Source: JAGNRR01 sp965230665 (GTDB lineage Bacteria > Bacteroidota > Bacteroidia > Chitinophagales > Chitinophagaceae). Taken from it: a stretch of DNA of 64,000 bases. The DNA is taken from NCBI GenBank assembly GCA_965230665.1, contig CBDDLM010000004.1, positions 2,666,001 through 2,730,000 on the forward strand, read 5' to 3'. The notes beneath the pieces were generated by a model. The model saw only the letters and a list, made by a program, of their open reading frames with translations. It was not told the origin of the DNA and did not search any database. The position numbers and the translations under genes are program-made. Of this stretch, positions 1 to 8,336 are shown in pieces; the stretch's first letter is position 1; each line of letters begins with the position of its first letter.

Positions 1-346
1 GTGATTTCCCAATCTTTCTGGCATATGCTCGATCTGTATTATTAGGGTATGAGATATGTAGATTCAGATAATAACGACTATTGGGATTTCGGTCTGTAAT
101 ATAATAAGTTCCTTCAGGTGTACGATTATCTCCTTGGTATTGTTTATGGCCCATGGGGTTTGCTCCAATGCTAATACTATAAGATGTAATCCACTCTCCG
201 TGTGAATAAAGTCGCATAATGCGTAAACCTTTACTTACGGAAATAGAATCTACTTTATTCCTATAACGTGGTAATAAAGTAGATTTACTACTGGGAAAGA
301 ATAGGAACGAGCATATAAGTAAGGTGAGCAATGAGATTCTTTTCAT
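1..346 (-). CDS. L,D-transpeptidase (YkuD/YafK-like), 3' end outside the window
   Basis: Reading the minus strand from ATG at 346 gives an open frame to the window edge, 115 residues with no stop. Residues 1-20 form a signal peptide (MKRISLLTLLICSFLFFPSS). Residues 60-79 carry the block IGANPMGHKQYQGDNRTPEG, followed by NPNSRYYLNLHISYPN at 88-102, which is the typical start of a YafK-type YkuD domain. Such enzymes cross-link or modify periplasmic peptidoglycan through a Cys in a C-terminal HG...GSC motif; that part lies beyond the left edge and cannot be checked. It follows mscS on the same strand after 45 nt and may be co-transcribed. Family assignment is firm; the catalytic residue is unseen. 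Confidence 0.85.
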   Translation of the reverse strand, partial: MKRISLLTLLICSFLFFPSSKSTLLPRYRNKVDSISVSKGLRIMRLYSHGEWITSYSISIGANPMGHKQYQGDNRTPEGTYYITDRNPNSRYYLNLHISYPNNTDRAYARKIGKS

Positions 347-391
347 CCTTAAGCAGATGAGCAAACATTGCCTTTTCCATAAAAAAGTAGG

Positions 392-1330
392 TTATACCTC
401 CTTTTTTTGTTCGTTTTGTTGGTGCATAACTACCTGAGGAAATGGGATTTCAATACCTTCCTTATCAAACGCAATTTTTATGCATTTTCGCAGTTCACCC
501 GCTACAGCCCATTGCTTTAGGGGGATGGTTTCACCAATAATCTTAATGATGACGGCAGAATCGGCGAAATCGTTTACACGTAAAAATTGAGGAGGTTTAA
601 TAATAAACTGTTTCCATTCTGGTGCTTGGGCAAGTTCATTGCCGACACGATTTACAACGCTAATCACATGTTCCAATTCAGCGCTGTATGATATACCAAG
701 GTCCAAGTTAACCCGAGAAAAATCTTTCGTAAGATTAGAAACCTTTTTAATCTCTCCATGAGGAATATGGTGGATTGTGCCATCAAGATCTCGGAGCGTA
801 GTTTTTCTAAGACTTATTTCTTCTACGACACCATCTGTACCATCAATTTCAATAACATCACCTACGCGGTATTGGTTTTCCATGATAATGAATAAACCAG
901 AAATTATATCTCTAATGAGGTATTGTCCTCCAAAGCCTAAAGCCAATCCTACAACTCCAGCTGCTGCAATTATGGGGCCGATTTTAATATTGAATTCAGG
1001 CAATATCATAATAATAGCGGTAATGAAAATAGCAATACGCAGTGTTGTACTGAGTATTTGAATGAGTGTTTCTTCACGTTGTACTTCAGCTTCTGTAGAA
1101 GAATGATTTTTTTCTCTCACAGCTACTCGAACTGTTTTTTCTACAAAGCGATAGGTAACTCTGTGTAGGATATAAGCCCCCAACAAAATCAATAAAATTC
1201 TAGGCCCACTATGCACAAACCATGGTTTAATGGCCGCCATTTTTTCTCCGATTAACTCTTGCATATGAGCAAAGTTCCGAAGTATTCTCTTTAAATTGAA
1301 GGATATATCCATCCATAACGTTAATGGCAT
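392..1330 (-). CDS. Small-conductance mechanosensitive channel, MscS family
   Basis: 312 residues if translation starts at ATG 1330 (MPLTLWMDIS); a longer frame opens with TTG at 1342 and a shorter one at Met7. Predicted membrane segments lie at about 43-60, 89-110 and 116-150. The third contains the pore-lining Gly/Ala-rich helix GLALGFGGQYLIRD (128-141), the MscS hallmark, and is followed by the beta domain with YRVGDVIEIDGTDGVVEEIS (154-173). Family members open under membrane tension and release solutes during osmotic downshock in the inner membrane. A weak -7-like box (GACATTTG) sits 2 nt before ATG 1330. Divergent from hppD. Confidence 0.9.
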   Translation of the reverse strand: MPLTLWMDISFNLKRILRNFAHMQELIGEKMAAIKPWFVHSGPRILLILLGAYILHRVTYRFVEKTVRVAVREKNHSSTEAEVQREETLIQILSTTLRIAIFITAIIMILPEFNIKIGPIIAAAGVVGLALGFGGQYLIRDIISGLFIIMENQYRVGDVIEIDGTDGVVEEISLRKTTLRDLDGTIHHIPHGEIKKVSNLTKDFSRVNLDLGISYSAELEHVISVVNRVGNELAQAPEWKQFIIKPPQFLRVNDFADSAVIIKIIGETIPLKQWAVAGELRKCIKIAFDKEGIEIPFPQVVMHQQNEQKKEV

Positions 1331-1426
1331 GACAAATGTCAAGATGATAGGAGTGCTATTAAATTGATTTTTATCATAAAGCCTAGAATTCAGCTTGAAT
1401 CATTCAGCTTTAACCATTCAAATAAT

Positions 1427-1434
1427 TACCTTTG
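1427..1434 (+). promoter_or_regulatory. Bacteroidota -7 box TACCTTTG for hppD
   Basis: Exact match to TAnnTTTG, 17 nt before the hppD ATG at 1452. It lies inside a longer open frame that begins at 1395, which is why the downstream ATG is preferred. Confidence 0.65.
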
Positions 1435-1451
1435 CAACAAATTATTTAATT

Positions 1452-2582
1452 ATGAGTACAGCAACAGAAACTGCCTCAAACTCGGCTATAGAACAAGAAT
1501 TTCTGCCGCTTTTGGGAACAGATTATATGGAGTTATACGTAGGAAATGCAAAACAATCTGCGCATTACTATAAAACTGCTTTTGGTTTTCAATCTTTAGC
1601 TTATGCAGGACCTGAAACAGGTGTTATGGACCGAGTCTCGTATGTTTTAGTTCAAGATAAGGTACGCTTAGTGCTTACAACACCACTGAAAAGTGATCAT
1701 CCTATTGCCGAACACCATAAAAAGCACGGTGATGGAGTTAAGGTATTAGCGCTTTGGGTGGATGATGCCTATAAAGCATATGAAGAAACCACTAAACGCG
1801 GTGGGAAGTCTTATATGGAGCCTACTACCTTGAAGGATGAAGAGGGCGAGGTTCGTTTAAGTGGGATTCACACTTATGGCGAGGTCGTACATGTTTTTGT
1901 AGAAAGAAAAAACTATAATGGGGTATTTATGCCTGGTTTTGAGAAATGGGAAAGCGCCTATAATCCAGAACCCGTCGGACTAAAGTATATTGATCATTGT
2001 GTTGGGAATGTAGATTGGAATCAAATGAATCCTTGGGTACAATTCTATGAGGATGTTATGGGCTTTAAAAATATATTAAGTTTTGATGACAAGGATATTT
2101 CTACAGAATACTCTGCACTTATGAGTAAGGTTATGAGCAATGGAAATGGCTTTATTAAGTTTCCTATCAATGAGCCGGCGGAGGGTAAGAAGAAATCGCA
2201 AGTGGAAGAATACCTTGATTTCTATGAGGGAGAAGGAGTACAGCATATTGCTGTAGCCACTGATAATATTATAGAAACAGTTACGGCCCTTCAGAATAGA
2301 GGTGTTGAATTCTTGAATATTCCAGGTTCTTATTATGATACGATCCTAGATCGAGTAGGAGAGATTGATGAGGATTTAGAGCCTTTGAGAGATTTAGGTA
2401 TTCTAATTGATCGTGATGATGAAGGCTATCTTCTTCAAATATTTACAAAGCCTGTTGAGGATAGACCAACGATGTTCTTTGAAATCATTCAAAGAAAAGG
2501 CGCTCAAAGCTTTGGCAAAGGAAACTTTAAAGCTTTGTTTGAGGCTATTGAACGCGAACAAGCGAACAGGGGGAACCTATAA
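1452..2582 (+). CDS. hppD: 4-hydroxyphenylpyruvate dioxygenase
   Basis: 376 residues. Converts 4-hydroxyphenylpyruvate to homogentisate in tyrosine catabolism, with non-haem Fe(II). Two vicinal-oxygen-chelate domains are visible (about 20-155 and 178-350). The three iron ligands are present: His182 (KYIDHCVGN), His265 (GVQHIAVATDN) and Glu344 (FFEIIQRKG). The C-terminal region with GKGNFKALFEAIEREQ is typical of the family. The start at 1452 is chosen because the -7 box at 1427-1434 lies within the longer frame. A strong bidirectional terminator follows. Homogentisate dioxygenase is not in the window. Confidence 0.97.
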   Translation: MSTATETASNSAIEQEFLPLLGTDYMELYVGNAKQSAHYYKTAFGFQSLAYAGPETGVMDRVSYVLVQDKVRLVLTTPLKSDHPIAEHHKKHGDGVKVLALWVDDAYKAYEETTKRGGKSYMEPTTLKDEEGEVRLSGIHTYGEVVHVFVERKNYNGVFMPGFEKWESAYNPEPVGLKYIDHCVGNVDWNQMNPWVQFYEDVMGFKNILSFDDKDISTEYSALMSKVMSNGNGFIKFPINEPAEGKKKSQVEEYLDFYEGEGVQHIAVATDNIIETVTALQNRGVEFLNIPGSYYDTILDRVGEIDEDLEPLRDLGILIDRDDEGYLLQIFTKPVEDRPTMFFEIIQRKGAQSFGKGNFKALFEAIEREQANRGNL

Positions 2583-2607
2583 GAGAAATAAAAAAGAACC
2601 ATTAGGG

Positions 2608-2638
2608 AAAGAGCTCACTATTCAGTGAGCTCTTTTTT
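2608..2638. terminator. Bidirectional intrinsic terminator between hppD and NUDIX gene
   Basis: Perfect 12-bp inverted repeat AAAGAGCTCACT / AGTGAGCTCTTT with a 4-nt loop, followed by a T run on the plus strand and preceded by an A-rich stretch that gives a T run on the minus strand. It covers the stop codon of the minus-strand NUDIX gene (2622-2624). Confidence 0.9.
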
Positions 2639-3065
2639 TCAGAAGTCTTACCACGTGACGATCGATAGGAAAACTTACGTCTTCCTCTTGAAGGCAACTA
2701 AGCGAAACAAAACGTGCTTTTTCTTCGGACTTCCCCATATAGGAAAAGTTATTTTTAGCGTTCGTATATTCTATTGCGTCTTGATGTAAGGGGTGGACTT
2801 TATAGTAGATACTTATTACTTGTGTTTCCTTATGAAAGGCAGAGGCTTGATAGAAATCCGTTGTATAAAAGTGCTCAAGAATTTCGATATCTGTATTTAA
2901 TTCTTCTTGCCATTCACGTTTTAAACAATCAATAGGACCTTCACCTCTTTCCATACCACCACCAGGGAATTTGGTAAACTTGGTATCGCCAATGCGTTCA
3001 TCAGATAATAATACTTTATTCTGTTCGTTAATCCATATTCCGTATACGCGTATTGTATATTTCAT
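2622..3065 (-). CDS. NUDIX hydrolase
   Basis: 147 residues. The Nudix box GX5EX7REUXEE is complete at about 36-56 (GGMERGEGPIDCLKREWQEE), so metal-dependent hydrolysis of a nucleoside diphosphate linked to another group is expected. The substrate cannot be deduced. It is the last gene of a three-gene minus-strand operon: 3 nt separate it from dapF, which itself overlaps the nucleoside phosphorylase. The stop codon lies inside the terminator hairpin. Confidence 0.88.
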   Translation of the reverse strand: MKYTIRVYGIWINEQNKVLLSDERIGDTKFTKFPGGGMERGEGPIDCLKREWQEELNTDIEILEHFYTTDFYQASAFHKETQVISIYYKVHPLHQDAIEYTNAKNNFSYMGKSEEKARFVSLSCLQEEDVSFPIDRHVVRLLKKRAH

Positions 3066-3068
3066 AGG

Positions 3069-3848
3069 TTAACTTGAGGTAAACTCACCAGTAAAAACCA
3101 ATTTGGCAGGTCCTATGAGTTCTATGTTTTCGAAGGTATTATTCCGTTTCGTAGCACGAACGCGAAGGTGACCTCCTAACGTTTGGATTTTTATATCATT
3201 ATTCTTAGTTCGGTTCATTTGCACCAGAGAAGCCGCCGTGACGCCTGTGCCACAACTAAATGTTTCATCTTCAACACCTCGTTCATATGTTCTAACAAAT
3301 AATTCGTTATCTGAGATTTCTTCGACAAAATTTACATTAATACCTTTTTGACTAAAGGCGTCACTATTTCTTATAGCTTGACCTTGTTGGACAACGTCGA
3401 ATTGTCTTACGTTATCAACAAAGGTTATATAGTGCGGAGAACCTGTGTCCAACAGAAAGAAATCAGCTTTTTCTTGAATAGTAGAGACATTTTTCATGCC
3501 TAAAGCGATTAGTTCGTCTACCACTCTGGCAGTATGAGGGCCATCAATAGCTTTGAAACGAGTATGATCGTGTATAGCGCCTAAATGTTTGGCAAATGCC
3601 ACGGCACATCGTCCTCCATTACCGCACATTGTACTTATTTGTCCATCGCTATTATAATATTCCATTTCGAAATCAAACTCTTTCGAGGGGTTTAAATAGA
3701 TAAACCCATCTGCGCCTATACCAAAACGCCTGTCACATAATCGACGTACCTCATCGTTATTCAGTTTAAAATTCTTAGGTTTCGTTAGATGATCTATTAG
3801 TATGAAGTCATTACCTGTGCCTTGATACTTTGTAAACTGTATTACCAT
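3069..3848 (-). CDS. dapF: Diaminopimelate epimerase
   Basis: 259 residues. Interconverts L,L- and meso-2,6-diaminopimelate in the cytoplasm for lysine and peptidoglycan synthesis, using two Cys as acid and base. Both are present: Cys75 in STMCGNGGRCA and Cys199 in ETFSCGTGVTAA. The N-terminus FTKYQGTGNDFILID is canonical. The ATG overlaps the upstream phosphorylase stop by one base, suggesting translational coupling. dapD, another step of the same pathway, lies at 46948-47772. Confidence 0.97.
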   Translation of the reverse strand: MVIQFTKYQGTGNDFILIDHLTKPKNFKLNNDEVRRLCDRRFGIGADGFIYLNPSKEFDFEMEYYNSDGQISTMCGNGGRCAVAFAKHLGAIHDHTRFKAIDGPHTARVVDELIALGMKNVSTIQEKADFFLLDTGSPHYITFVDNVRQFDVVQQGQAIRNSDAFSQKGINVNFVEEISDNELFVRTYERGVEDETFSCGTGVTAASLVQMNRTKNNDIKIQTLGGHLRVRATKRNNTFENIELIGPAKLVFTGEFTSS

Positions 3849-4723
3849 TATATTCGTTCTATTATTTCCAGTGATTTTGTGATCATATGATCTATGCTGG
3901 CCTGAGGATTTTTAGAAAAAGATTTATCCTGTCTATTAGCAATTATGGTATTAATAGATAAACAGCGATGACCAAATACTTTTCCTAAACCAAAAATGGC
4001 TGATGTCTCCATTTCGAAATTCGTGATCCGTAGATTTCGATATTGAAAATTGGAGAGCGCATCGACAAGATGAGGAAACTGAAGCGGAGCTTTTACTACA
4101 CGACCTTGTGGAGCATAAAAGCCAGGGCAGGTTACCGTTATCCCCTGATGATATCCCGTATTAAAATGATTTAATAAATCCGCACTACCTTGAACAACAT
4201 AAGGACTTATCGGACTTTCTTGGAGGCGGGTATGCGCGCTAAATTTTTGAGCAATTTCTTGTTCTGTTTCAGAGTATTCTATTTGATAATAGTGCAATAA
4301 ATTATCCAATCCAATACCATGGCTTGATGCTACTAGACTATCCACAGGAATATCTTCTTGAAGGCTTCCTGATGTTCCAAGTCGAATAATATCCAGTTGC
4401 TTAAAGTTGGGTTTTATAGTTCTTGTTTCAAAATCAATATTGGCGCAGGCATCAAGCTCATTTAAGGTAATGTCAATATTATCTGGCCCAATTCCGCTAG
4501 AGATTACTGTTATTCTCTTGCTGCCAATCGTACCAGTATGAGCCAGAAACTCTCTATGGCTGCTTCGAACCTCAATTTGGTCAAAATGTTTAGAGACCTC
4601 CGTAACGCGCCCTGGATCTCCAACCGTAATTATGGTATCGGCAAGTTCATCAGGACGTAGGTTGATATGGTAAATTCTACCTTCTGGTGTAATGATTAAT
4701 TCTGATGCGCCTATCTTACTCAT
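3848..4723 (-). CDS. Nucleoside phosphorylase (NP-I family, uridine phosphorylase-like)
   Basis: 291 residues. NP-I enzymes split nucleosides with phosphate to base and sugar-1-phosphate. Visible family marks: phosphate-binding TVGDPGRV (33-40), GTSGSLQEDIPVDSLV (116-131), and NFEMETSAIFGLGK (235-248), whose Glu-Met-Glu binds the ribose. Overall it resembles Bacteroidota proteins annotated as uridine or general nucleoside phosphorylase; base specificity cannot be fixed from sequence. First gene of the operon with dapF and the NUDIX gene. Confidence 0.88.
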   Translation of the reverse strand: MSKIGASELIITPEGRIYHINLRPDELADTIITVGDPGRVTEVSKHFDQIEVRSSHREFLAHTGTIGSKRITVISSGIGPDNIDITLNELDACANIDFETRTIKPNFKQLDIIRLGTSGSLQEDIPVDSLVASSHGIGLDNLLHYYQIEYSETEQEIAQKFSAHTRLQESPISPYVVQGSADLLNHFNTGYHQGITVTCPGFYAPQGRVVKAPLQFPHLVDALSNFQYRNLRITNFEMETSAIFGLGKVFGHRCLSINTIIANRQDKSFSKNPQASIDHMITKSLEIIERI

Positions 4724-4839
4724 AGCTTATTCTCAAAAGATTTACACCGTAAAGATAGTTGTATAATATATACAAAATAAACGTCATAAAAATATTCGAT
4801 ATGCCTTGGTTGATTTTAGCTGGAATTATTAAAATTTAC

Positions 4840-4847
4840 TACATTTG
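4840..4847 (+). promoter_or_regulatory. -7 box TACATTTG for tRNA-Cys
   Basis: Exact TAnnTTTG match ending 10 nt before the first base of the tRNA. Because a tRNA has no start codon, this box is independent support for the motif as the promoter of this genome. Confidence 0.75.
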
Positions 4848-4857
4848 CAAACTCATT

Positions 4858-4928
4858 GGTCTCGTGGCCGAGTGGTTAGGCTGGGCTCTGCAAAAGCTCC
4901 TACAGCGGTTCAAATCCGCTCGAGACCT
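4858..4928 (+). tRNA. tRNA-Cys (GCA)
   Basis: Acceptor stem GGTCTCG/CGAGACC, D arm starting GCCGAGTGGTTAGGC, anticodon stem GGGCT/AGCTC with loop CTGCAAA (anticodon GCA), T arm AGCGG-TTCAAAT-CCGCT. The discriminator base is T, an identity element of tRNA-Cys. The 3' CCA is not encoded. Confidence 0.97.
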
Positions 4929-4929
4929 C

Positions 4930-4963
4930 AAAAGACGTTCCTTCAAAGGAGCGTCTTTTCTTT
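4930..4963 (+). terminator. Intrinsic terminator after tRNA-Cys
   Basis: Inverted repeat AAAAGACG...CGTCTTTT extended through one T-G pair to TCCTT/AAGGA (4930-4943 against 4946-4959), then a T-rich tail. It starts 2 nt after the tRNA. Confidence 0.88.
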
Positions 4964-5048
4964 ATCCACAAATATGACAATTACGTGATAATATATTCAC
5001 ATTCTTTTTGAGGCTTAGAACGCTGTGAGTACGACCTTTACAACCATA

Positions 5049-6029
5049 ATGAATATTCGCATTTTTGCTTTAATTATTGTGGTTTTCGGATTAGGGTCTT
5101 GTATGAAAAAAGAGACGCCTTATGAGCTACCAGCACATGGTGATGCGATTCATCAGACTATGCGAATGGGAGCCGATTATGGGACCCAGTTTTATTATGA
5201 TTTGAAGAATGCGAAGATCGTACATACGAGCAAGGTAGATAGTTGGCATCTAGCGTTTGAAAATACCTTGGATGGTCAAGGAATTTATATGAATGGAGGT
5301 GCAGGAATGGCCCTGGTTAGAACTGAAAAAACTGCGTTCGACCAGATTACTGCTCATGATTGTGCAGACGAACTTTGGCTACAAGATGATCCCAGTGGTG
5401 AGCAGGCGAAAAGTGGGTTTGGTCTATGGAATGAAAATGATATGTCACGAGATCGAATTTATATTGTTCGACTAGAACCAACAAACGAGGAGCTGCGAAC
5501 GATTAAATTGAAAAGTGTGTCTACTGCTGCTTATGAAATTGAAGTTGGGAATATCGGAACAGGAGTTACCACAACACACAAAATCTTAAAGGATCCGACG
5601 CGTGTTTATTCTTATTTTAATCTTAGGACGCTTCATGATTGTGGGACTGTAGAACCTGTAAAGGAGAGTTGGGATTTTGTAATGACCAGATATGGTTTTA
5701 CTTTTTACGATCAAGATCCGCCTTTACCTTACATTGTTACAGGTGTACTAACTAATCCTTCAACGACTGTTCATAAGGATTCGTTACATAATTTTTATGA
5801 GATAGAGTCTGATTTTATCTCAAAGTGTACAATGATAGAAGATCGAGACGCAATTGGTTTTGATTGGAAGTATTATGATTTTGATTTGGGTATCTATCAT
5901 ATTCGTCAAGACTTTAATTTTATCATTAAAACACAACATGATGAATACTTTAAGCTCCGTTTTCTAAATTTCTATGATGATAATGGTCTAAAAGGAACAC
6001 CTTCTTTTGAGTTTAAACAGATTCAATAG
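5049..6029 (+). CDS. HmuY-family haem-binding lipoprotein
   Basis: 326 residues from ATG 5049; a GTG at 5025 would add 8 residues before the signal peptide and is disfavoured. A lipoprotein signal ends at LGSC with Cys18. Two related regions are seen, around VDSWHLAFENT and KESWDFVMTRYGFTFYDQ, and the C-terminus EYFKLRFLNFYDDNG...PSFEF is the HmuY signature. HmuY proteins bind haem at the cell surface. The gene stands alone: no TonB-dependent receptor (HmuR) lies within the window, so partner and haem residues are unknown. Confidence 0.87.
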   Translation: MNIRIFALIIVVFGLGSCMKKETPYELPAHGDAIHQTMRMGADYGTQFYYDLKNAKIVHTSKVDSWHLAFENTLDGQGIYMNGGAGMALVRTEKTAFDQITAHDCADELWLQDDPSGEQAKSGFGLWNENDMSRDRIYIVRLEPTNEELRTIKLKSVSTAAYEIEVGNIGTGVTTTHKILKDPTRVYSYFNLRTLHDCGTVEPVKESWDFVMTRYGFTFYDQDPPLPYIVTGVLTNPSTTVHKDSLHNFYEIESDFISKCTMIEDRDAIGFDWKYYDFDLGIYHIRQDFNFIIKTQHDEYFKLRFLNFYDDNGLKGTPSFEFKQIQ

Positions 6030-6041
6030 TCTGTTTTAATA

Positions 6042-6049
6042 TACATTTG
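6042..6049 (+). promoter_or_regulatory. -7 box TACATTTG for the cysteine desulfurase gene
   Basis: Exact TAnnTTTG match, 11 nt before ATG 6061 and just after the stop of the HmuY gene. Confidence 0.65.
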
Positions 6050-6060
6050 CTTCTTGTCTT

Positions 6061-7194
6061 ATGAATACAGTTTATTTAGATAGTGCTGCCACTACCTCTT
6101 TAGATGAGAGGGTGCTCGATCAAATGTTACCCTTTCTTAGAGGTGTATATGGAAATCCATCATCAATTCATAGCGCTGGAAGAAGCGCTCGTTTGGCAAT
6201 AGAGGAATCAAGGAAAAAAGTGGCTACATTATTAGGGGGTAAGCCAGCTGAGTTCTTTTTTACGTCATGCGGGACTGAAAGTACTAATACGGTTTTTCAA
6301 GCTGTGCTGCGCTCTTTAAACTGCAAACATATTATTACTTCTCCTATAGAACATCACGCAACTCTGAGAACTGCAGAACATTTGGCTAAAGAATTTGGAG
6401 CCGAATTACATTTTTGCAAGCATGATCAGCATGGTGAAATCGACTATGAGCACTTAGCCACGCTGGTAAAAAAATGTAGTCAGAAAGGAAAAACCTTTAT
6501 GAGCATTATGCACGCTAATAATGAATCTGGAGTAATCAATGATATTGAGCGAATCGGTAATATCAGCAAGGAACATGGAGTACTCTTTCATTCCGATATG
6601 GTTCAAACTATTGGGCATGTTGATATTAGGTTTGATGAAATACCTGTTGATTTTGCTAGTGCCTCTGCACATAAATTCCATGGCCCAAAGGGTAAGGGAC
6701 TGTTATACATAAGCGGTGATGTAAAATTAGAACCCCTGCTACTAGGAGGGGGTCAGGAAAGAAATATGAGAGCTGGTACTGAAGATGTACCTGGAATAGT
6801 GGGTTTTGCCTCGGCCTTAGAATTTGCAATTGAAGAAAAGGAAAAAGAGAATGAACATTGTGGTCATTTGAAGGAGTATTGCTGGAATTTATTGCAAGAT
6901 ACTTTTGGAGAAGATGTGCGACTTACGAGCACTGCTCCCAATACTTTACCACGTGTATTGAGTGTATTATTTCCGCAAAATGAGAAGACGGAAATGCTGC
7001 AGATGGCATTAGATATTAAAGGAATTGCCGTAAGTGGTGGTAGTGCATGCTCTAGTGGAGCTGTTGGAGGAAGTCATGTAATTAATGTATTGGAAGAAAC
7101 ACCATGTGTACCCTTAAGAATTTCGTTTTGTAAATGGAATACCGAAGCGGATGTTGACGCATTCCTCAAGGCTATGAAAGAAATTCTACTTTAA
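6061..7194 (+). CDS. Cysteine desulfurase (NifS/IscS-type)
   Basis: 377 residues. PLP enzyme that moves sulfur from L-cysteine to its active-site Cys for Fe-S cluster or tRNA thiolation. PLP Lys205 lies in SASAHKFHGPKGKG, His99 in SPIEHHATL, and the persulfide Cys330 in SGGSACSSGAVGG. Length is typical of the class-V NifS/IscS group. No iscU, iscA or sufBCD neighbours are present, so the acceptor is unknown. Its stop TAA overlaps the TAA of the convergent OmpA-like gene (shared TTAA at 7191-7194). Confidence 0.94.
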   Translation: MNTVYLDSAATTSLDERVLDQMLPFLRGVYGNPSSIHSAGRSARLAIEESRKKVATLLGGKPAEFFFTSCGTESTNTVFQAVLRSLNCKHIITSPIEHHATLRTAEHLAKEFGAELHFCKHDQHGEIDYEHLATLVKKCSQKGKTFMSIMHANNESGVINDIERIGNISKEHGVLFHSDMVQTIGHVDIRFDEIPVDFASASAHKFHGPKGKGLLYISGDVKLEPLLLGGGQERNMRAGTEDVPGIVGFASALEFAIEEKEKENEHCGHLKEYCWNLLQDTFGEDVRLTSTAPNTLPRVLSVLFPQNEKTEMLQMALDIKGIAVSGGSACSSGAVGGSHVINVLEETPCVPLRISFCKWNTEADVDAFLKAMKEILL

Positions 7195-7772
7195 ATATCT
7201 TGATCTTCTTCGATAGTAGATAGAATGATGAACTCAACGCGTCTGTTATTTTCTGCTCCGTGGGCTACTATTTCTGATGAGATAGGAGAACTACTTCCTA
7301 AACCCCATGCATTGACCCGACTTTTAGGGGCCCTATTCGCTACCAATAAATCTTTAATATAAGTTGCCCTTAGTTCCGATAAGCGTTTATTGGTTTGTTC
7401 ATTACCACTTTTATCAGTATGTCCCGTAACCAATACATTGGTTTTGTCGTATTTCCTAATAAGGAATGCTAGTTTTCTTATTTCTGTATTAATATCTTCT
7501 ATAGGTAAGATGGAGGACTTATCATACTTAATATTATCGGGGAACCAAACCTTGATACTATCCTGAAGAATAGTCACCTGAGCATCGGGCAACCTACGTT
7601 CGATATCACCAGCCATTTTATTTAAATATTCCTGCGAGCTCAGTGTAGGTCTAATTTTAAGAACTCTTGGTTTTGGGGACGGTGGTATTCTTTTGGCTCG
7701 AGTTGGTCCGTCATAGTTATAGCATGAAGATAGCATAACGGGTAGTAAGAGGGTGAGAGCAATTTTTTTCAT
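7191..7772 (-). CDS. OmpA-family lipoprotein, copy 1
   Basis: 193 residues. Lipoprotein signal with LSSC (Cys17), then a Pro/Arg-rich linker and a C-terminal OmpA peptidoglycan-binding domain (about 107-190): LVTGHTDKSGNEQTNKRLSE, WGLGSSSPIS, NNRRVEFII. Probably anchored in the outer membrane and bound to peptidoglycan. It is paralogous to the gene 17 nt upstream: both carry an (A)QV(S/T)I(V/L)QDSIKV(W/I)FP(D/N)N block before the OmpA domain. Confidence 0.9.
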   Translation of the reverse strand: MKKIALTLLLPVMLSSCYNYDGPTRAKRIPPSPKPRVLKIRPTLSSQEYLNKMAGDIERRLPDAQVTILQDSIKVWFPDNIKYDKSSILPIEDINTEIRKLAFLIRKYDKTNVLVTGHTDKSGNEQTNKRLSELRATYIKDLLVANRAPKSRVNAWGLGSSSPISSEIVAHGAENNRRVEFIILSTIEEDQDI

Positions 7773-7789
7773 TAGAATAGAATCGTTTT

Positions 7790-8302
7790 TTACGGTTTAG
7801 GGTTGTACAGTACAACAAATTCGACTCGCCTATTCCTAGCTCTGCCTTCTTCGGTATCATTGGGGCTTATCGGATTCTTTTCTCCTAGCCCCCAAGTGAA
7901 TAAGCGTCGACTAGGAACACCTGTTTTACTTAATCGGTCCTTCACATTATTGGCACGATCTAATGAGAGTTTCAGATTATCGGATTCATTCCCACTATTA
8001 TCGGTATGCCCTGTAATCAGTAAATTTGTTCTGTTATATTCTTTGAGAATTCTTGCAAAGTGGCTAAGTTTTGTTTTAAAGGTTTCTTTGACATGCGAAG
8101 AAGCTACGTCAAAAACCACATTATTAGGAAAAATTACTTTTATACTATCTTGAACAATACTTACCTGCGCCTGAGGGAAGGTCTTTTTTATTTCTTTATA
8201 GGTTTCCTTAAGGTACTTCTTTTTTTTATGGGTTGTCCCACAAGAAGCAACTGACACAGCTACTTGTAATGAGAGGACAATGTATAGTAGGTTTTTCATC
8301 AT
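7790..8302 (-). CDS. OmpA-family lipoprotein, copy 2
   Basis: 170 residues. The signal ends VASC (Cys21), followed by a Lys-rich stretch (THKKKKYLK) and an OmpA C-terminal domain (LLITGHTDNSGNESDNLKLS, WGLGEKNPISPND, ARNRRVEFVV). It is shorter than its downstream paralog and lacks the Pro-rich linker. Tandem arrangement and shared blocks indicate duplication. Start could be either of two adjacent ATG codons. Confidence 0.9.
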   Translation of the reverse strand: MMKNLLYIVLSLQVAVSVASCGTTHKKKKYLKETYKEIKKTFPQAQVSIVQDSIKVIFPNNVVFDVASSHVKETFKTKLSHFARILKEYNRTNLLITGHTDNSGNESDNLKLSLDRANNVKDRLSKTGVPSRRLFTWGLGEKNPISPNDTEEGRARNRRVEFVVLYNPKP

Positions 8303-8336
8303 GAAAGTAGAACTTTGCCGTGAAATTAATACATAT

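Noticed and set aside
1395..1451. N-terminal extension of hppD from the first ATG
   Set aside because: It spans the -7 box at 1427-1434 and lacks similarity to HPPD N-termini.
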